Source: Agrobacterium leguminum (GTDB lineage: Bacteria > Pseudomonadota > Alphaproteobacteria > Rhizobiales > Rhizobiaceae). Taken from it: a DNA stretch of 64,000 nt. A program made the translations under genes and the position numbers. This document shows positions 1 to 8,834 of the stretch, in pieces (positions within the stretch are counted from its first letter, which is position 1; each line of letters begins with the position of its first letter). The stretch covers positions 186,001 to 250,000 of the forward strand of contig NZ_JADQWB010000003.1 in assembly GCF_015704895.1 (NCBI RefSeq), read 5' to 3'. Below the pieces are notes generated by a model that was not told the origin of the DNA, did no database searches, and saw only the letters and a list, made by a program, of their open reading frames with translations.

Positions 1-489
1 CTCAAGGGCGGTAAATCCGGCAACCGAAAACAGCGAGGCGGGCGGCAAATCGATATCCAGCGAACCGGCAAGCAGCGGCCGCGCCTCTTCTTCACCGGAG
101 GTCAGCGTAACGTCGATACCACGTTCGGCGAGCGCCACCGCGTAAAGAAGGTGCTGAAGCGCATGGTCGCTTCTCGCGCCTCCAAGCGCACCGACAAGCA
201 CCAAAGAATGCGCTCCACGGGAGAGAGCTTCCGATACCGCGATCTCGCCATCCGTCACCGCCTTTGCGGCCGGGTATGGCTGCCGCGCTACATCGGGCCA
301 GGCCTCCAGCAACTCTTTGCTGGCGGAATCGAAATCCCCGACCCACAACTCCGGCGCAAGGCCAAGCGGCCCGGCATGGCGCATGCCGCCGTCGGCCGCA
401 ATCACACGGCTATCCGCGACCGCCTCTTGCAGACGATCGGTCACCGTAACATCGCCGCCAAGCAGAATGGTGAAGCGCTCTTTATCCAT
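1..489 (-). CDS. thiN: Thiamine pyrophosphokinase, C-terminus cut by window edge
   Basis: The reverse strand is open from an ATG at 489 to base 1, giving 163 codons with no stop, so the gene runs off the left edge. The translation starts MDKERFTILLGGDVTVTDRL and contains AADGGMRHA (about residues 32-40), WVGDFDS (50-56) and VLVGALGGARSDH further on. These match the TPK catalytic fold, whose Asp residues bind thiamine and ATP/Mg to make thiamine diphosphate in the cytoplasm. Rhizobial thiN often sits beside thiamine transporter genes; here only the divergent metA side is visible. The family is about 210-220 residues, so roughly a quarter of the protein is missing. No TPP riboswitch was seen in the short gap upstream of the start. 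Confidence 0.85.
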   Translation of the reverse strand, partial: MDKERFTILLGGDVTVTDRLQEAVADSRVIAADGGMRHAGPLGLAPELWVGDFDSASKELLEAWPDVARQPYPAAKAVTDGEIAVSEALSRGAHSLVLVGALGGARSDHALQHLLYAVALAERGIDVTLTSGEEEARPLLAGSLDIDLPPASLFSVAGFTALE

Positions 490-587
490 GCCCTGCCTTA
501 TCGCACCTCGGCCAAAAATGGAAAGCGGAAACCCGATGAAATCGGCCTATATTGATTTTCGCCGGCTTCGGGATTATGAAACGCCTC

Positions 588-650
588 AGTGGTGATTTGC
601 CGACCGGCTTGCAGCCACTTTAAAGAAGTCGCTAAAGGGTCGAGGAAAAG
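588..650 (+). promoter_or_regulatory. SAM-II riboswitch (metA motif)
   Basis: The leader matches the SAM-II aptamer as I remember it from alphaproteobacterial metA leaders. A P1 helix AGTGG (588-592) pairs with CCACT (615-619). It encloses the conserved GATTTGCCGACCGGCTTGC loop and is followed by the A-rich segment and AAGTCGCTAAAGGG, which forms the pseudoknot. The motif is established as an S-adenosylmethionine sensor that turns off methionine synthesis. An intrinsic terminator starts about 12 nt downstream, so control is probably by transcription termination, although the metA ribosome site is about 75 nt away. Confidence 0.9.
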
Positions 651-661
651 GGCAATTTCCT

Positions 662-696
662 GGGACCGGTCGCGATTTCGCTGCCGGTTTTTTTGT
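662..696 (+). terminator. Intrinsic terminator, riboswitch expression platform
   Basis: ACCGG (665-669) pairs with CCGGT (684-688), and an inner GCG (672-674) pairs with CGC (679-681). The hairpin is followed directly by a run of seven T (688-694). It lies between the SAM-II aptamer and metA, as expected for a ligand-controlled attenuator. Confidence 0.8.
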
Positions 697-738
697 TTTC
701 GCAACGTTCTTTACGTGATCCGGAAAAGAGAGTTCGAC

Positions 739-1665
739 ATGCCGATAAAGATTCCCGATACGCTTCCCGCTTTTGAGACCCTCGTTCATGAGGGCGTGCG
801 GGTCATGACCGAAACGGCGGCCATCCGGCAGGATATCCGCCCGCTCCAGATCGGGCTTCTCAACCTCATGCCGAACAAGATCAAGACGGAAATCCAGATG
901 GCGCGCCTCGTCGGCGCCTCGCCGCTGCAGGTGGAGCTGTCGCTGGTGCGGATCGGCGGCCATCGCGCCAAGAACACGCCGGAAGAACATCTTCTGTCCT
1001 TTTACGAGACGTGGGAGGAAGTGCGCCACCGCAAGTTTGACGGTTTCATCATTACCGGCGCGCCCGTGGAGACGCTGGCCTATGAAGACGTGACCTACTG
1101 GAACGAAATGCGACAAATTTTCGAATGGACGCAGACCAACGTCCATTCGACTCTGAATGTCTGCTGGGGCGCGATGGCCGCCATCTATCATTTCCATGGC
1201 GTACCGAAGCACGAGCTGAAGGAAAAGGCTTTCGGGGTCTACCGTCACCGCAATCTCTGCCCCTCATCGATCTATCTGAACGGCTTTTCGGATGATTTCC
1301 AGGTCCCGGTCTCGCGCTGGACGGAAGTACGCCGCGCCGATATCGAAAAACATCCGAAACTCGAAATCCTGATGGAATCCGAGGAAATGGGCGTTTGTCT
1401 GGTGCATGAGAAAGAGGGCAACAGGCTCTATATGTTCAACCATGTCGAATATGATTCGACATCGCTTTCGGACGAGTATTTCCGTGACGCGAATGCCGGC
1501 GTGCCCATCAAGCTGCCGCATGATTATTTTCCGCACAACGATCCGGAGCTTGCCCCGCTCAACCGCTGGCGCAGCCATGCCCATCTGTTTTTCGGCAACT
1601 GGATCAACGAGATATACCAGACGACACCCTATGATCTCGAAGCCATCGGGCAACTGGCGGCGTAA
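739..1665 (+). CDS. metA: Homoserine O-acetyltransferase (MetA family)
   Basis: This 308-residue cytoplasmic enzyme acylates L-homoserine in the first committed step of methionine synthesis. Family landmarks are in register: catalytic Cys142 in VCWGA, and His235 and Glu237 in FNHVEY. Residue 111 is Glu (GAPVE). In characterised MetA proteins Glu111 selects acetyl-CoA and Gly selects succinyl-CoA, so an acetyltransferase is inferred despite the frequent 'succinyltransferase' label. The reading frame is open further upstream, but that stretch would run through the riboswitch and terminator. The ATG at 739 has a purine-rich AAAAGAGAG site 6-14 nt ahead and gives the usual family length. The gene is controlled by the SAM-II riboswitch upstream. 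Confidence 0.95.
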   Translation: MPIKIPDTLPAFETLVHEGVRVMTETAAIRQDIRPLQIGLLNLMPNKIKTEIQMARLVGASPLQVELSLVRIGGHRAKNTPEEHLLSFYETWEEVRHRKFDGFIITGAPVETLAYEDVTYWNEMRQIFEWTQTNVHSTLNVCWGAMAAIYHFHGVPKHELKEKAFGVYRHRNLCPSSIYLNGFSDDFQVPVSRWTEVRRADIEKHPKLEILMESEEMGVCLVHEKEGNRLYMFNHVEYDSTSLSDEYFRDANAGVPIKLPHDYFPHNDPELAPLNRWRSHAHLFFGNWINEIYQTTPYDLEAIGQLAA

Positions 1666-1674
1666 ATTGCGGGA

Positions 1675-1721
1675 TTGCGAATTGCCGGAAAATGACGCAA
1701 CGTCCGCCCGGCAATTCGCAA
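1675..1721. repeat. Perfect 14-bp inverted repeat between metA and galM
   Basis: TTGCGAATTGCCGG (1675-1688) and CCGGCAATTCGCAA (1708-1721) are exact reverse complements separated by 19 nt. No T run follows, so it is not a canonical terminator. It begins 10 nt after the metA stop and ends 20 nt before the galM start. Confidence 0.8.
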
Positions 1722-1740
1722 CACTAGGGAGAATGACGAG

Positions 1741-2760
1741 ATGAGCGACGCGGCGGCGCGGGAGAATTTCGGTTTCACGGCGACCGGCGAAAAAGTCGAA
1801 CGCGTCACCATCTCGAAAGGCGGGCTGACGGCCAAGGTCATCACCTGGGGCGCGGTCATTCAGGATCTGCGCCTCGAGGGTCACCAGCCGCCGCTCGTTC
1901 TCGGCTTCGACAGGTTCGAGGACTACAAATATTCCTCCTATTTCGGCGCCACCCCCGGCCGCAACGCCAACCGTATCGGCGACGGCCGGTTCTCGATCGA
2001 CGGGCACGAATACCAGCTGGAGCTCAACGAAAAAGGCGTAACCCACCTGCATGGCGGCAGCGACGGCATGGGAAAACGCAACTGGATGCTGATGGAACAT
2101 GGCGAAAGCCACGCGGTTCTGCAGATCATCGACCCCGATGGCCGCGCCGGTTATCCCGGCAATTGCACGGTCACGGCCACCTATACGATCCTCGACGGCG
2201 GCGTGCTTTCGGTGGTCTATGAAACGGTGACCGACAAGCCGACCATCGCCAATGTCTGCCAGCATTCCTATTTCAATCTCGATGGCGCAGACACCGCACT
2301 TGGGCATGAGATCAGCATCGCGGCTGATTTTTACCTGCCCACCAATGACAAGCAGATACCGACGGGCGAAATCCGCTCCGTTGAAGGCACCGTCTTCGAC
2401 CTGCGCCACCCGACACCGATGCGGCGCAAGGAGAATGGCGAGCAGGTTCTCTACGACCATAATTTCTGCCTGTCGCCCGAGCGCCGCGCAAAACGCAAGG
2501 TCGCCCGCGCCTATTCGCCGGCCTCCGATATCGCCCTTGAGGTTCACACCACCGAACCCGGTGTGCAGTTTTATTCGGCCTTCAAACTGGACGTTCCCGT
2601 TCCGGGCCTCGATGGCCGTCACTACGGCCCCTTTGCCGGTTTCTGCCTGGAAACGCAGATTTGGCCGGACGCCGTCAACCACCCGGATTTCCCGCACGCC
2701 ATCCTGCGGCCAGGCGAAACCCTGCGACAGGAAACCGACTATATTTTCAAGAAAGGCTGA
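1741..2760 (+). CDS. galM: Aldose 1-epimerase (mutarotase)
   Basis: This 339-residue protein interconverts alpha and beta anomers of aldoses such as galactose and glucose in the cytoplasm. Catalytic landmarks are present at the expected places: His104 in THLHGG, His175 in CQHSYFN, and the general base Glu304 in FCLETQ. GRNANRI (73-79) is the substrate-binding Arg region. The ATG follows a GGGAGAATGACGAG stretch that supplies a ribosome site. The gene lies 75 nt after metA on the same strand, separated by a strong inverted repeat, so co-transcription is possible but unproven. Its function is unrelated to methionine. Confidence 0.93.
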   Translation: MSDAAARENFGFTATGEKVERVTISKGGLTAKVITWGAVIQDLRLEGHQPPLVLGFDRFEDYKYSSYFGATPGRNANRIGDGRFSIDGHEYQLELNEKGVTHLHGGSDGMGKRNWMLMEHGESHAVLQIIDPDGRAGYPGNCTVTATYTILDGGVLSVVYETVTDKPTIANVCQHSYFNLDGADTALGHEISIAADFYLPTNDKQIPTGEIRSVEGTVFDLRHPTPMRRKENGEQVLYDHNFCLSPERRAKRKVARAYSPASDIALEVHTTEPGVQFYSAFKLDVPVPGLDGRHYGPFAGFCLETQIWPDAVNHPDFPHAILRPGETLRQETDYIFKKG

Positions 2761-2775
2761 AGCGGCGCGCCGGGG

Positions 2776-3522
2776 TCAATCCAGCACGCAGCCGACATAG
2801 CCGCCGGAAGCGCGGGCGCGGCGTTCTATAAGGCCGGCAAGCCGTTGCAGCCCGCGTCCCGGCTTGCTGGCGACGCGGTCGATTGGATTGGGTAATGACA
2901 CAGCCAGCAGCGCCGCCTGACGGGAGCTGAGTTTTGCGGCCGGCACCTTGAAATGATGCTGGGCGGCAGCCTCGATTCCATAAATGCCGGGTCCCCATTC
3001 GGCAACGTTGAGATAAATCTCCATCATCCGTTTTTTGGACCAGACGAAATCGGCGGCAATCGCCAGCGGCAACTCCAGCCCTTTGCGCAAAAACGAACGT
3101 CCGTTCCATAAAAACAGGTTCTTGGCCGTCTGCATCGGAATGGTGCTGGCGCCACGCGTCGCGGCCCCGTCGAGCGCATTGCTGACCACGGATTGCATCT
3201 GGTTCCAGTCCACGCCGCCATGGAAACAGAATTGCCCGTCCTCGGACATCATCACGGATTGCACAAGGCGCGGCGAAATATCCTCAAGCGGCACCCAGCG
3301 CCGGTCATATCCCTGCAGGGTCACCAGATCGGCGAGCATCAGCGTCGAGACCGGCCGGATAAACGGCAGCGCATAAACCGGAATCAGCAGATAGGGCAGG
3401 ATCAGCAAAGCCAGCAAGGTCATGACGATACGCTTTGCCAACGTGCGAAAATCCACCTTCGGACTGCTCCGGTCTTCCGCCAGCACGGCGTAATCTGCGT
3501 CGCTTTCAGGCGTACTGCTCAA
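2776..3522 (-). CDS. mtgA: Monofunctional peptidoglycan glycosyltransferase
   Basis: This 248-residue GT51 enzyme polymerises lipid II glycan strands at the periplasmic face of the inner membrane. Residues 31-51 form a single N-terminal membrane anchor. The GT51 domain follows, with catalytic Glu94 in SEDGQF (conserved motif 1), HGGVDW, the motif 2 region [15 protein letters not shown], and [14 protein letters not shown]. There is no transpeptidase domain, which separates it from the bifunctional PBPs. It is convergent with galM (15 nt gap) and divergent from ispA. The length is typical for MtgA. Confidence 0.93.
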   Translation of the reverse strand: MSSTPESDADYAVLAEDRSSPKVDFRTLAKRIVMTLLALLILPYLLIPVYALPFIRPVSTLMLADLVTLQGYDRRWVPLEDISPRLVQSVMMSEDGQFCFHGGVDWNQMQSVVSNALDGAATRGASTIPMQTAKNLFLWNGRSFLRKGLELPLAIAADFVWSKKRMMEIYLNVAEWGPGIYGIEAAAQHHFKVPAAKLSSRQAALLAVSLPNPIDRVASKPGRGLQRLAGLIERRARASGGYVGCVLD

Positions 3523-3659
3523 TATTCGTCAAAGCCCCGCACCAATTGAAGCCTTTCATAGTCCATTGCCGCCTTCAAGGCGAGTCCGCTCAAATAGTTG
3601 CACCTCTGGAATCACGAAAAGGTTTGCCTGCATTCGCGCGGCATGCCAAAGAGCGCGGC

Positions 3660-4574
3660 ATGGACGCTGCGATGACAAATTTCGAAAAGAAGCTGCGCGA
3701 AAACGCGGCTAAAACCGAAGCCCTGCTTGGCCGCCTGCTTTCCGGCGAAGCCCGCGCGGATGAGATCACGCGTCCGCAAAACCTGCTCGACGCCATGCGC
3801 CATGGCGTGCTGAACGGCGGCAAACGCCTGCGGCCCTTCCTCGTCATCGAAAGTGCCGCCCTTGCAGGCGGGAATGCCGAAGCCGCCCTTTATGTCGGCG
3901 CGGCACTTGAATGCCTCCATTGTTATTCGCTTGTTCATGACGATCTGCCGGCCATGGACGATGACGACCTGCGCCGCGGCCAGCCGACCGTGCATCGCAA
4001 ATTCGATGAGGCAACCGCTATTCTCGCCGGCGACAGCCTGCTGACGCTTGCCTTCGATATCATCGCATCGGACGAAAATCCGCTCGCGGCCGAGCGCAAG
4101 GCCGCGCTCGTACTCTCGCTTGCCCGCGCAGCGGGCATCGGCGGCATGGCCGGCGGCCAGGCGCTCGATCTCGCTGCGGAAAAGAAAGCACCCGATGAAG
4201 CCGGCGTCATTACATTGCAGGCTATGAAAACCGGTGCACTGCTGCGTTTTGCCTGCGAGGCGGGCGCAATCATCGCCGGCCGCGATGTTTCCGAGAGGCA
4301 AAGGCTGCGTCTCTTCGGCGAAAAGATCGGCCTCGCCTTCCAGCTTGCCGACGACCTTCTGGATTTGACGGCCGATGCCGCCACCATGGGCAAGGCAACC
4401 GGCAAGGACGCCGCGCGCGGCAAGGGAACGCTTGTGGCGCTGCGCGGCGAGGACTGGGCACGCAACCAGCTGCGGGAGCAAGTGGCGGAAGCCAGCGAAC
4501 TGCTGGCCCCTTATGGAGAAAAGGCCGCGATTCTCATCGCGGCCGCCAGATTCATCGCTGAACGAAAGAGCTGA
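3660..4574 (+). CDS. ispA: Farnesyl diphosphate synthase (polyprenyl synthetase)
   Basis: This 304-residue cytoplasmic enzyme condenses IPP with allylic diphosphates to make FPP, the precursor of undecaprenyl phosphate, quinones and other isoprenoids. The first aspartate-rich motif is DDLPAMDDDD (94-103) and the second is LADDLLDLTAD; GGKRLRP (53-59) binds IPP. The frame is open upstream to 3435, but the start at 3660 gives normal length and the extra residues resemble nothing in the family. A second ATG at 3672 (MTNFEKKL) is possible. A terminator overlaps the stop codon. The product class could also be geranylgeranyl diphosphate; FPP is most likely from sequence length and context. Confidence 0.92.
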   Translation: MDAAMTNFEKKLRENAAKTEALLGRLLSGEARADEITRPQNLLDAMRHGVLNGGKRLRPFLVIESAALAGGNAEAALYVGAALECLHCYSLVHDDLPAMDDDDLRRGQPTVHRKFDEATAILAGDSLLTLAFDIIASDENPLAAERKAALVLSLARAAGIGGMAGGQALDLAAEKKAPDEAGVITLQAMKTGALLRFACEAGAIIAGRDVSERQRLRLFGEKIGLAFQLADDLLDLTADAATMGKATGKDAARGKGTLVALRGEDWARNQLREQVAEASELLAPYGEKAAILIAAARFIAERKS

Positions 4575-4595
4575 GCGGCTTCCACTCAGCTTTTC
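4569..4595 (+). terminator. Terminator overlapping the ispA stop codon
   Basis: AGCTGAG (4569-4575) pairs perfectly with CTCAGCT (4585-4591) around a 9-nt loop and is followed by TTTTC. The left arm contains the TGA stop of ispA. The run of T is short, so efficiency may be moderate. Confidence 0.5.
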
Positions 4596-4604
4596 ATTAT
4601 CCAA

Positions 4605-5267
4605 TCAGCCCTTGAGCGGCGAAATCAGCACTTCGACGCGACGGTTCTGGGCGCGGCCATCCGGCGTTGCATTCGAAGCGATCGGCTGCGACGGGCCGAA
4701 GCCGAGCGTCGAAATACGGCGCTGGTCGACGCCACGCGCGCCGAGATAATTGGCGACCGATGCGGCACGACGTTCCGAAAGGCCCTGATTGTAACCGGCG
4801 CTGCCGGTCGAATCGGTATGGCCGTTGATGTCGATGAGCGTGCGGTTGAACTTGTTCAGCACGATGGCGACGGAATCGAGCGTCTGATAGAATGGCGGGA
4901 TGACCTGATCCTGGTCCGTCGCGAAGGTGATGTTCGACGGCATGTTGAGAACGATGCTGTCGCCTCGGCGGGTAACCGAAACGCCGGTTCCCTGAAGCTG
5001 GGCGCGAAGCTCGGCTTCCTGGCCATCCATATAATTGCCGATGGCGCCGCCGGCGAGCGCGCCGATGCCCGCACCGATAAGCGCGGCATTACGGCGACCG
5101 GTCGGCGAACCGCCGACAGCCAAACCGCCCAGAGCACCGACCACGGCGCCGATGCCGGCGCCGCCCGCCGTGTTCGACATCTTCTGTTCACCCGTATAGG
5201 GATCGGTGGTGGTGCAGGCGGAAAGATAGGTCCCGCAAAGGGCGACGATCGCGATTTTTTTGATCAT
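4605..5267 (-). CDS. OmpA-family outer membrane lipoprotein with glycine zipper
   Basis: The 220-residue product has a lipoprotein signal peptide ending in the lipobox LSAC (lipidated Cys18). A glycine-zipper segment rich in GxxxG follows (about 32-85: GGAGIGAVVGALGG and GAGIGALAGGAIG). Residues 105-220 form an OmpA C-terminal domain with the peptidoglycan-binding signature around DINGHTDSTGSAGYN and LSERRA. Such proteins (YiaD/Omp16-like) tie the outer membrane to peptidoglycan. The gene is convergent with ispA and lies 66 nt downstream of ispG on the same strand. Its exact physiological role is not evident from sequence. Confidence 0.9.
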   Translation of the reverse strand: MIKKIAIVALCGTYLSACTTTDPYTGEQKMSNTAGGAGIGAVVGALGGLAVGGSPTGRRNAALIGAGIGALAGGAIGNYMDGQEAELRAQLQGTGVSVTRRGDSIVLNMPSNITFATDQDQVIPPFYQTLDSVAIVLNKFNRTLIDINGHTDSTGSAGYNQGLSERRAASVANYLGARGVDQRRISTLGFGPSQPIASNATPDGRAQNRRVEVLISPLKG

Positions 5268-5333
5268 GTGTTTTGATGCTCCGAGAGGTTCAGGAGGTAT
5301 GACAGTGGAATTCCGGCCTTTTCACGGTACTCT

Positions 5334-6584
5334 TTACTCCGCCGCATCTTTCCGGCCAAAACGCTTTTCGATGTAATCGATCACAAGCGCTTCAAAATCG
5401 GCGGCGATATTGGGACCACGCAGGGTCAGCGCCTTTTCACCGTCGATAAAGACGGGCGCTGCCGGACTTTCGCCAGTTCCGGGCAGGGAAATGCCGATAT
5501 CGGCATGTTTGCTTTCACCGGGACCGTTGACGATACAGCCCATGACAGCGACATTGAGCGCCTCGACACCCGGATATTTCTCACGCCAGATCGGCATGTT
5601 CTTGCGAATATCATTCTGGATGTTCTGGGCAAGTTCCTGAAAAACGGTGGACGTGGTGCGCCCGCAGCCGGGACATGCCGCAACGACCGGAATGAACTGA
5701 CGGAAACCCATGACCTGCAGCAGTTCCTGCGCCACCTGCACTTCGCGGGTGCGGTCGCCATTCGGCTCCGGCGTCAGCGAAACACGGATCGTATCGCCGA
5801 TGCCGTGCTGCAAGACGTAACCCATGGCGGCGGACGAGGCGACGATGCCCTTGGAGCCCATGCCCGCTTCGGTGAGACCGAGATGCAGGGCGTGATCGGA
5901 GCGTTCCGACAGCATGGAATAAACGGCGATCAGGTCCTGCACCTGGCTAACCTTGGCCGACAGGATGATGCGGTTGCGCGGCAGGCCGATCTCTTCGGCA
6001 AGCTCGGCGGAAATCAGCGCCGACTGAACAATGGCCTCACGCGTGACCTGACGGGCAGAGAGCGGGAAGCCCTGCTCCTTGTTCTTGTCCATCAGCGTCG
6101 TCAGAAGTTCCTGATCGAGCGACCCCCAGTTGACGCCGATTCGCACCGGCTTGTCGTAGCGGATCGCCATTTCGACGATCTCGCCGAACTGCTTGTCCTT
6201 CTTGTCCTTGAAACCGACATTGCCGGGATTGATGCGGTATTTCGCCAGCGCTTCGGCACAGGCCGGATGATCAGCCAGAAGCTTGTGGCCGATATAATGG
6301 AAATCGCCGACAAGCGGCACATCAAGCCCAAGCCGCAGCAGCCGCTCACGGATTTTCGGCACGGCGGCCGCGCTCTCGTCGCGGTCAACGGTGATGCGCA
6401 CGATTTCCGAACCGGCCCGGAAGAGCGCCGCCACCTGCTGCACGGTGGCGTCGATATCCGCCGTATCGGTGTTGGTCATCGACTGCACGACGACGGGCGC
6501 GCCGCCACCGACGATGACACCGCCCACGTCTACGGCGACGGATGCGCGGCGGGGCTTGGGATCGTAATCGGCATGTGACGTCAT
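5334..6584 (-). CDS. ispG: 4-hydroxy-3-methylbut-2-enyl diphosphate synthase
   Basis: This 416-residue iron-sulfur enzyme converts MEcPP to HMBPP in the non-mevalonate isoprenoid pathway. The [4Fe-4S] ligands are visible in CPGCGRTTS and in [11 protein letters not shown] near the C-terminus. The N-terminal TIM barrel begins at [15 protein letters not shown], the typical GcpE opening. The frame is open to 6656, but the start at 6584 ([13 protein letters not shown]) fits the rhizobial family length and avoids a non-conserved 24-residue extension. It lies close to ispA (FPP synthase), so two isoprenoid steps are encoded within 3 kb, on opposite strands. Confidence 0.95.
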   Translation of the reverse strand: MTSHADYDPKPRRASVAVDVGGVIVGGGAPVVVQSMTNTDTADIDATVQQVAALFRAGSEIVRITVDRDESAAAVPKIRERLLRLGLDVPLVGDFHYIGHKLLADHPACAEALAKYRINPGNVGFKDKKDKQFGEIVEMAIRYDKPVRIGVNWGSLDQELLTTLMDKNKEQGFPLSARQVTREAIVQSALISAELAEEIGLPRNRIILSAKVSQVQDLIAVYSMLSERSDHALHLGLTEAGMGSKGIVASSAAMGYVLQHGIGDTIRVSLTPEPNGDRTREVQVAQELLQVMGFRQFIPVVAACPGCGRTTSTVFQELAQNIQNDIRKNMPIWREKYPGVEALNVAVMGCIVNGPGESKHADIGISLPGTGESPAAPVFIDGEKALTLRGPNIAADFEALVIDYIEKRFGRKDAAE

Positions 6585-6704
6585 GGCGGTCTCTGGAGCT
6601 TGCGGCAAGGTCTGGCAATTGAGGTGAAACAGGCAAGCCTGCTTGTCAACACCCAACGCATGAGAGCTTCTACTTTACCGCAATCATGGCAAAATTCGAG
6701 ACGC

Positions 6705-7895
6705 CTATTCCTTGCCCGCACCATCCGCATGGCGGGCGAGCCGCGAAAGCAGCAGAACCACCACATGCAAGAGCGGCAGGGCGATGAAGACACTGGCAAG
6801 GCCGGTATGTTCGGCAATAAAGCCGATGGCCGATGGCGCCACCAGAATACCGGAATAGCCCATGGTGGTGACCACCGAGAGACCAATGCCGGGCGCCAGT
6901 CCCGGCATGTTGCCGGCGGCGGAAAAGGCAATGGGAACCATGTTGGAAATGCCGATGCCGGCAATCGCAAAGCCGATGATCGCGATAGTGGAATTTCCCG
7001 CAAGACCGGCAATCATAAGACCGATAATCGACATGGCCGAACAGAAGCGCAGGGTCGTCACGGCGCCGAAGCGGTCACGCACCAGATCGCCGGCAAAACG
7101 CATGGCCGCCATGGTCATGGAGAAGGCCGCGAAGGCGAAACCGGACTGCGACACCGAAGCGCCGAGTTCATTGCGCAGATAAAGCGCGCCCCAGTCGAGG
7201 ATAGCGCCTTCAGGAATCATCGAGAACAGCGCCATCAGGCCGATGATCCACGGCAGCGGCGTCAGCGGCAGGCCGCCTTTCGGGCGTTCCTCCTCCGGAT
7301 GCGGACGATCCGCAAGGACGCGCGGCCACGCGATGACCAGCAGCACGAGCGCGATGACGGTTAGCGCAATGGCATGTCCCTGCACACCGATGGCCGTGAT
7401 GAGATAACCGCCAAGACCGGCGCCGATCAGGCCGCCAAGGCTCCAGAAGGCGTGGCACGACGACATGATGGCGCGGCGCATATCCCGTTCCACCGCCACG
7501 GCATTGGCGTTCATGGCGACATCCATCGCCCCCGTCAGCCCGCCGAACAGAAACACCGCAATCACCCCGGCCCACACCGTGCCCGCCCAGGAAATGAAAA
7601 GCAGAGTCGGCAAAAAGATCGCCGCAGTGACGAGACTGACCGTACGCGAGCCGAAACGGGCGATCTGCGAACCGGCAATCGGCATGAAAACCAGCGAACC
7701 GATACCGAAGACCAGAATGATCAGGCCGAGCGCGCTCTCACTGAGGGACAGGCGCGCCGCAAATTCCGGAATCTTGGGCGCCCATGACCCCATCATGAAA
7801 CCGTTCATCAAGAACAGCAGGGAAACGCCCAGCCTGTGCCGCGTCAGATAGGACGAGCGTATGCCTGTCGGCGAAAATGTCGTGGGGCCATTCAT
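6705..7895 (-). CDS. MFS transporter, YbjJ-like
   Basis: This 396-residue inner-membrane protein has about 12 hydrophobic segments typical of the major facilitator superfamily. The opening NGFMMGSWAPKIPEFAARL and the later AMDVAMNANAVAVERDM resemble the E. coli YbjJ subfamily, which is related to fucose permeases. ATG at 7895 is preceded by GAAGGA at 8-nt spacing; an in-frame TTG at 7901 would sit too close to that site. The gene starts 12 nt after the deoR-type gene upstream, so the two form an operon and the regulator probably controls the transporter. The substrate is unknown; a sugar or sugar derivative is only an inference from the DeoR pairing. Confidence 0.88.
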   Translation of the reverse strand: MNGPTTFSPTGIRSSYLTRHRLGVSLLFLMNGFMMGSWAPKIPEFAARLSLSESALGLIILVFGIGSLVFMPIAGSQIARFGSRTVSLVTAAIFLPTLLFISWAGTVWAGVIAVFLFGGLTGAMDVAMNANAVAVERDMRRAIMSSCHAFWSLGGLIGAGLGGYLITAIGVQGHAIALTVIALVLLVIAWPRVLADRPHPEEERPKGGLPLTPLPWIIGLMALFSMIPEGAILDWGALYLRNELGASVSQSGFAFAAFSMTMAAMRFAGDLVRDRFGAVTTLRFCSAMSIIGLMIAGLAGNSTIAIIGFAIAGIGISNMVPIAFSAAGNMPGLAPGIGLSVVTTMGYSGILVAPSAIGFIAEHTGLASVFIALPLLHVVVLLLSRLARHADGAGKE

Positions 7896-7907
7896 CGGCA
7901 ATATCCT

Positions 7908-8708
7908 TCAGACTTGACCATGAGAAAACTGAGCGACGTCATCATCGCCGCAATAAATCTGTACGCCCTCTGCCGACAGCGCCTCGACGAATGCGCGGTC
8001 GGCATCCTGCTCCAGCACGAGGGAAAGAGGTGGGGAGAAATCATGCACATGGAAAGCTGCCCTGTGGCCGAGCTTTTCCGTGGTGATGGCGGCGACAATC
8101 CGCTGGCTGGCGCTGCAGGCGAGCCGCTTGAACACCGCATCCTCGAAAACATCCGCCGACAGACCCGTCTCGGCCGCAACGCCGCAGACACCGAGAATGC
8201 AGAGATCGGGCCGCATCAGTTCGAGCTGCCGAAGCGCCATGGCGTCGATCGCAGCCCCTACGGCCGGATCGACCTTGCCGCCGATCAGCACCAGATCGAT
8301 ATCGGCCCGCCCCGTCAGTTCAGCGGCAATGGCGGGCGTATTCGTCACCACCGTCAGGTTGAGCCCGGCAGGAAGCGCCCTTGCAATGGCGAGATTGGTG
8401 GAACCGGCATCGATGAAGACGACCATGCCCGGCTCGAGAAGCGGGACAACGGCGCGCGCCAGCAGGGCCTTGCGGTCGGCATCCTCGGCAATGCGCGTCT
8501 TCAGCGGCACCGTTTTGCTGTCGGAAAGCAACGCCCCGCCATAAACCCGCAGGCATTCTCCCCGGGCTGCCATCTCACGCAGGTCGCGGCGCACGGTGTC
8601 TTCGGAAACGCCGAAATTCTGCGCGAGATCCTGCGCCAGCACCCGGCCGCTTTGCCGTAACTGCGCAAGGATGAGCGCCTGCCGCTCGCTGACAAAATGA
8701 TCGCTCAT
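7908..8708 (-). CDS. DeoR-family transcriptional regulator
   Basis: The 266-residue protein has an N-terminal DeoR helix-turn-helix (about residues 8-60; ILAQLRQSGRVLAQDLAQNF and SEDTVRRDLREM). A sugar-phosphate-sensing domain of the ribose-5-phosphate isomerase fold follows, with VFIDAGSTN (about 134-142) and the T-N-P segment typical of DeoR effectors. Regulators of this family usually repress sugar-catabolic genes and are relieved by a phosphorylated intermediate. It is the first gene of a two-gene unit with the MFS transporter. The upstream gap holds a direct ATAAAC repeat that could be its own operator. The effector cannot be named. Confidence 0.9.
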   Translation of the reverse strand: MSDHFVSERQALILAQLRQSGRVLAQDLAQNFGVSEDTVRRDLREMAARGECLRVYGGALLSDSKTVPLKTRIAEDADRKALLARAVVPLLEPGMVVFIDAGSTNLAIARALPAGLNLTVVTNTPAIAAELTGRADIDLVLIGGKVDPAVGAAIDAMALRQLELMRPDLCILGVCGVAAETGLSADVFEDAVFKRLACSASQRIVAAITTEKLGHRAAFHVHDFSPPLSLVLEQDADRAFVEALSAEGVQIYCGDDDVAQFSHGQV

Positions 8709-8716
8709 CGGAACCC

Positions 8717-8752
8717 ATGCATAAACCGGAATAAACGTGCACTAACATGCAT
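8717..8752 (-). promoter_or_regulatory. Possible DeoR-type operator region
   Basis: Immediately upstream of the deoR-type gene, ATAAAC is repeated at 8721-8726 and 8731-8736, exactly one helical turn apart. The self-complementary ATGCAT occurs at 8717-8722 and 8747-8752. Spaced repeats next to an autoregulated repressor gene fit an operator, but no consensus for this member is known to me. Confidence 0.35.
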
Positions 8753-8774
8753 ATTCGAGTTTTTACGGCTGCGC

Positions 8775-8804
8775 AACAAAAAACGCCCGCCGGAGAGGCG
8801 GGCG
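8775..8804 (-). terminator. Terminator after pyc
   Basis: CGCCCGCC (8784-8791) pairs perfectly with GGCGGGCG (8797-8804) around a 5-nt loop. Read on the minus strand it is followed by TTTTTTGTT. It lies 30 nt beyond the pyc stop. Confidence 0.88.
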
Positions 8805-8834
8805 TCTGACACTCATCAATGATCGGATACGGCT

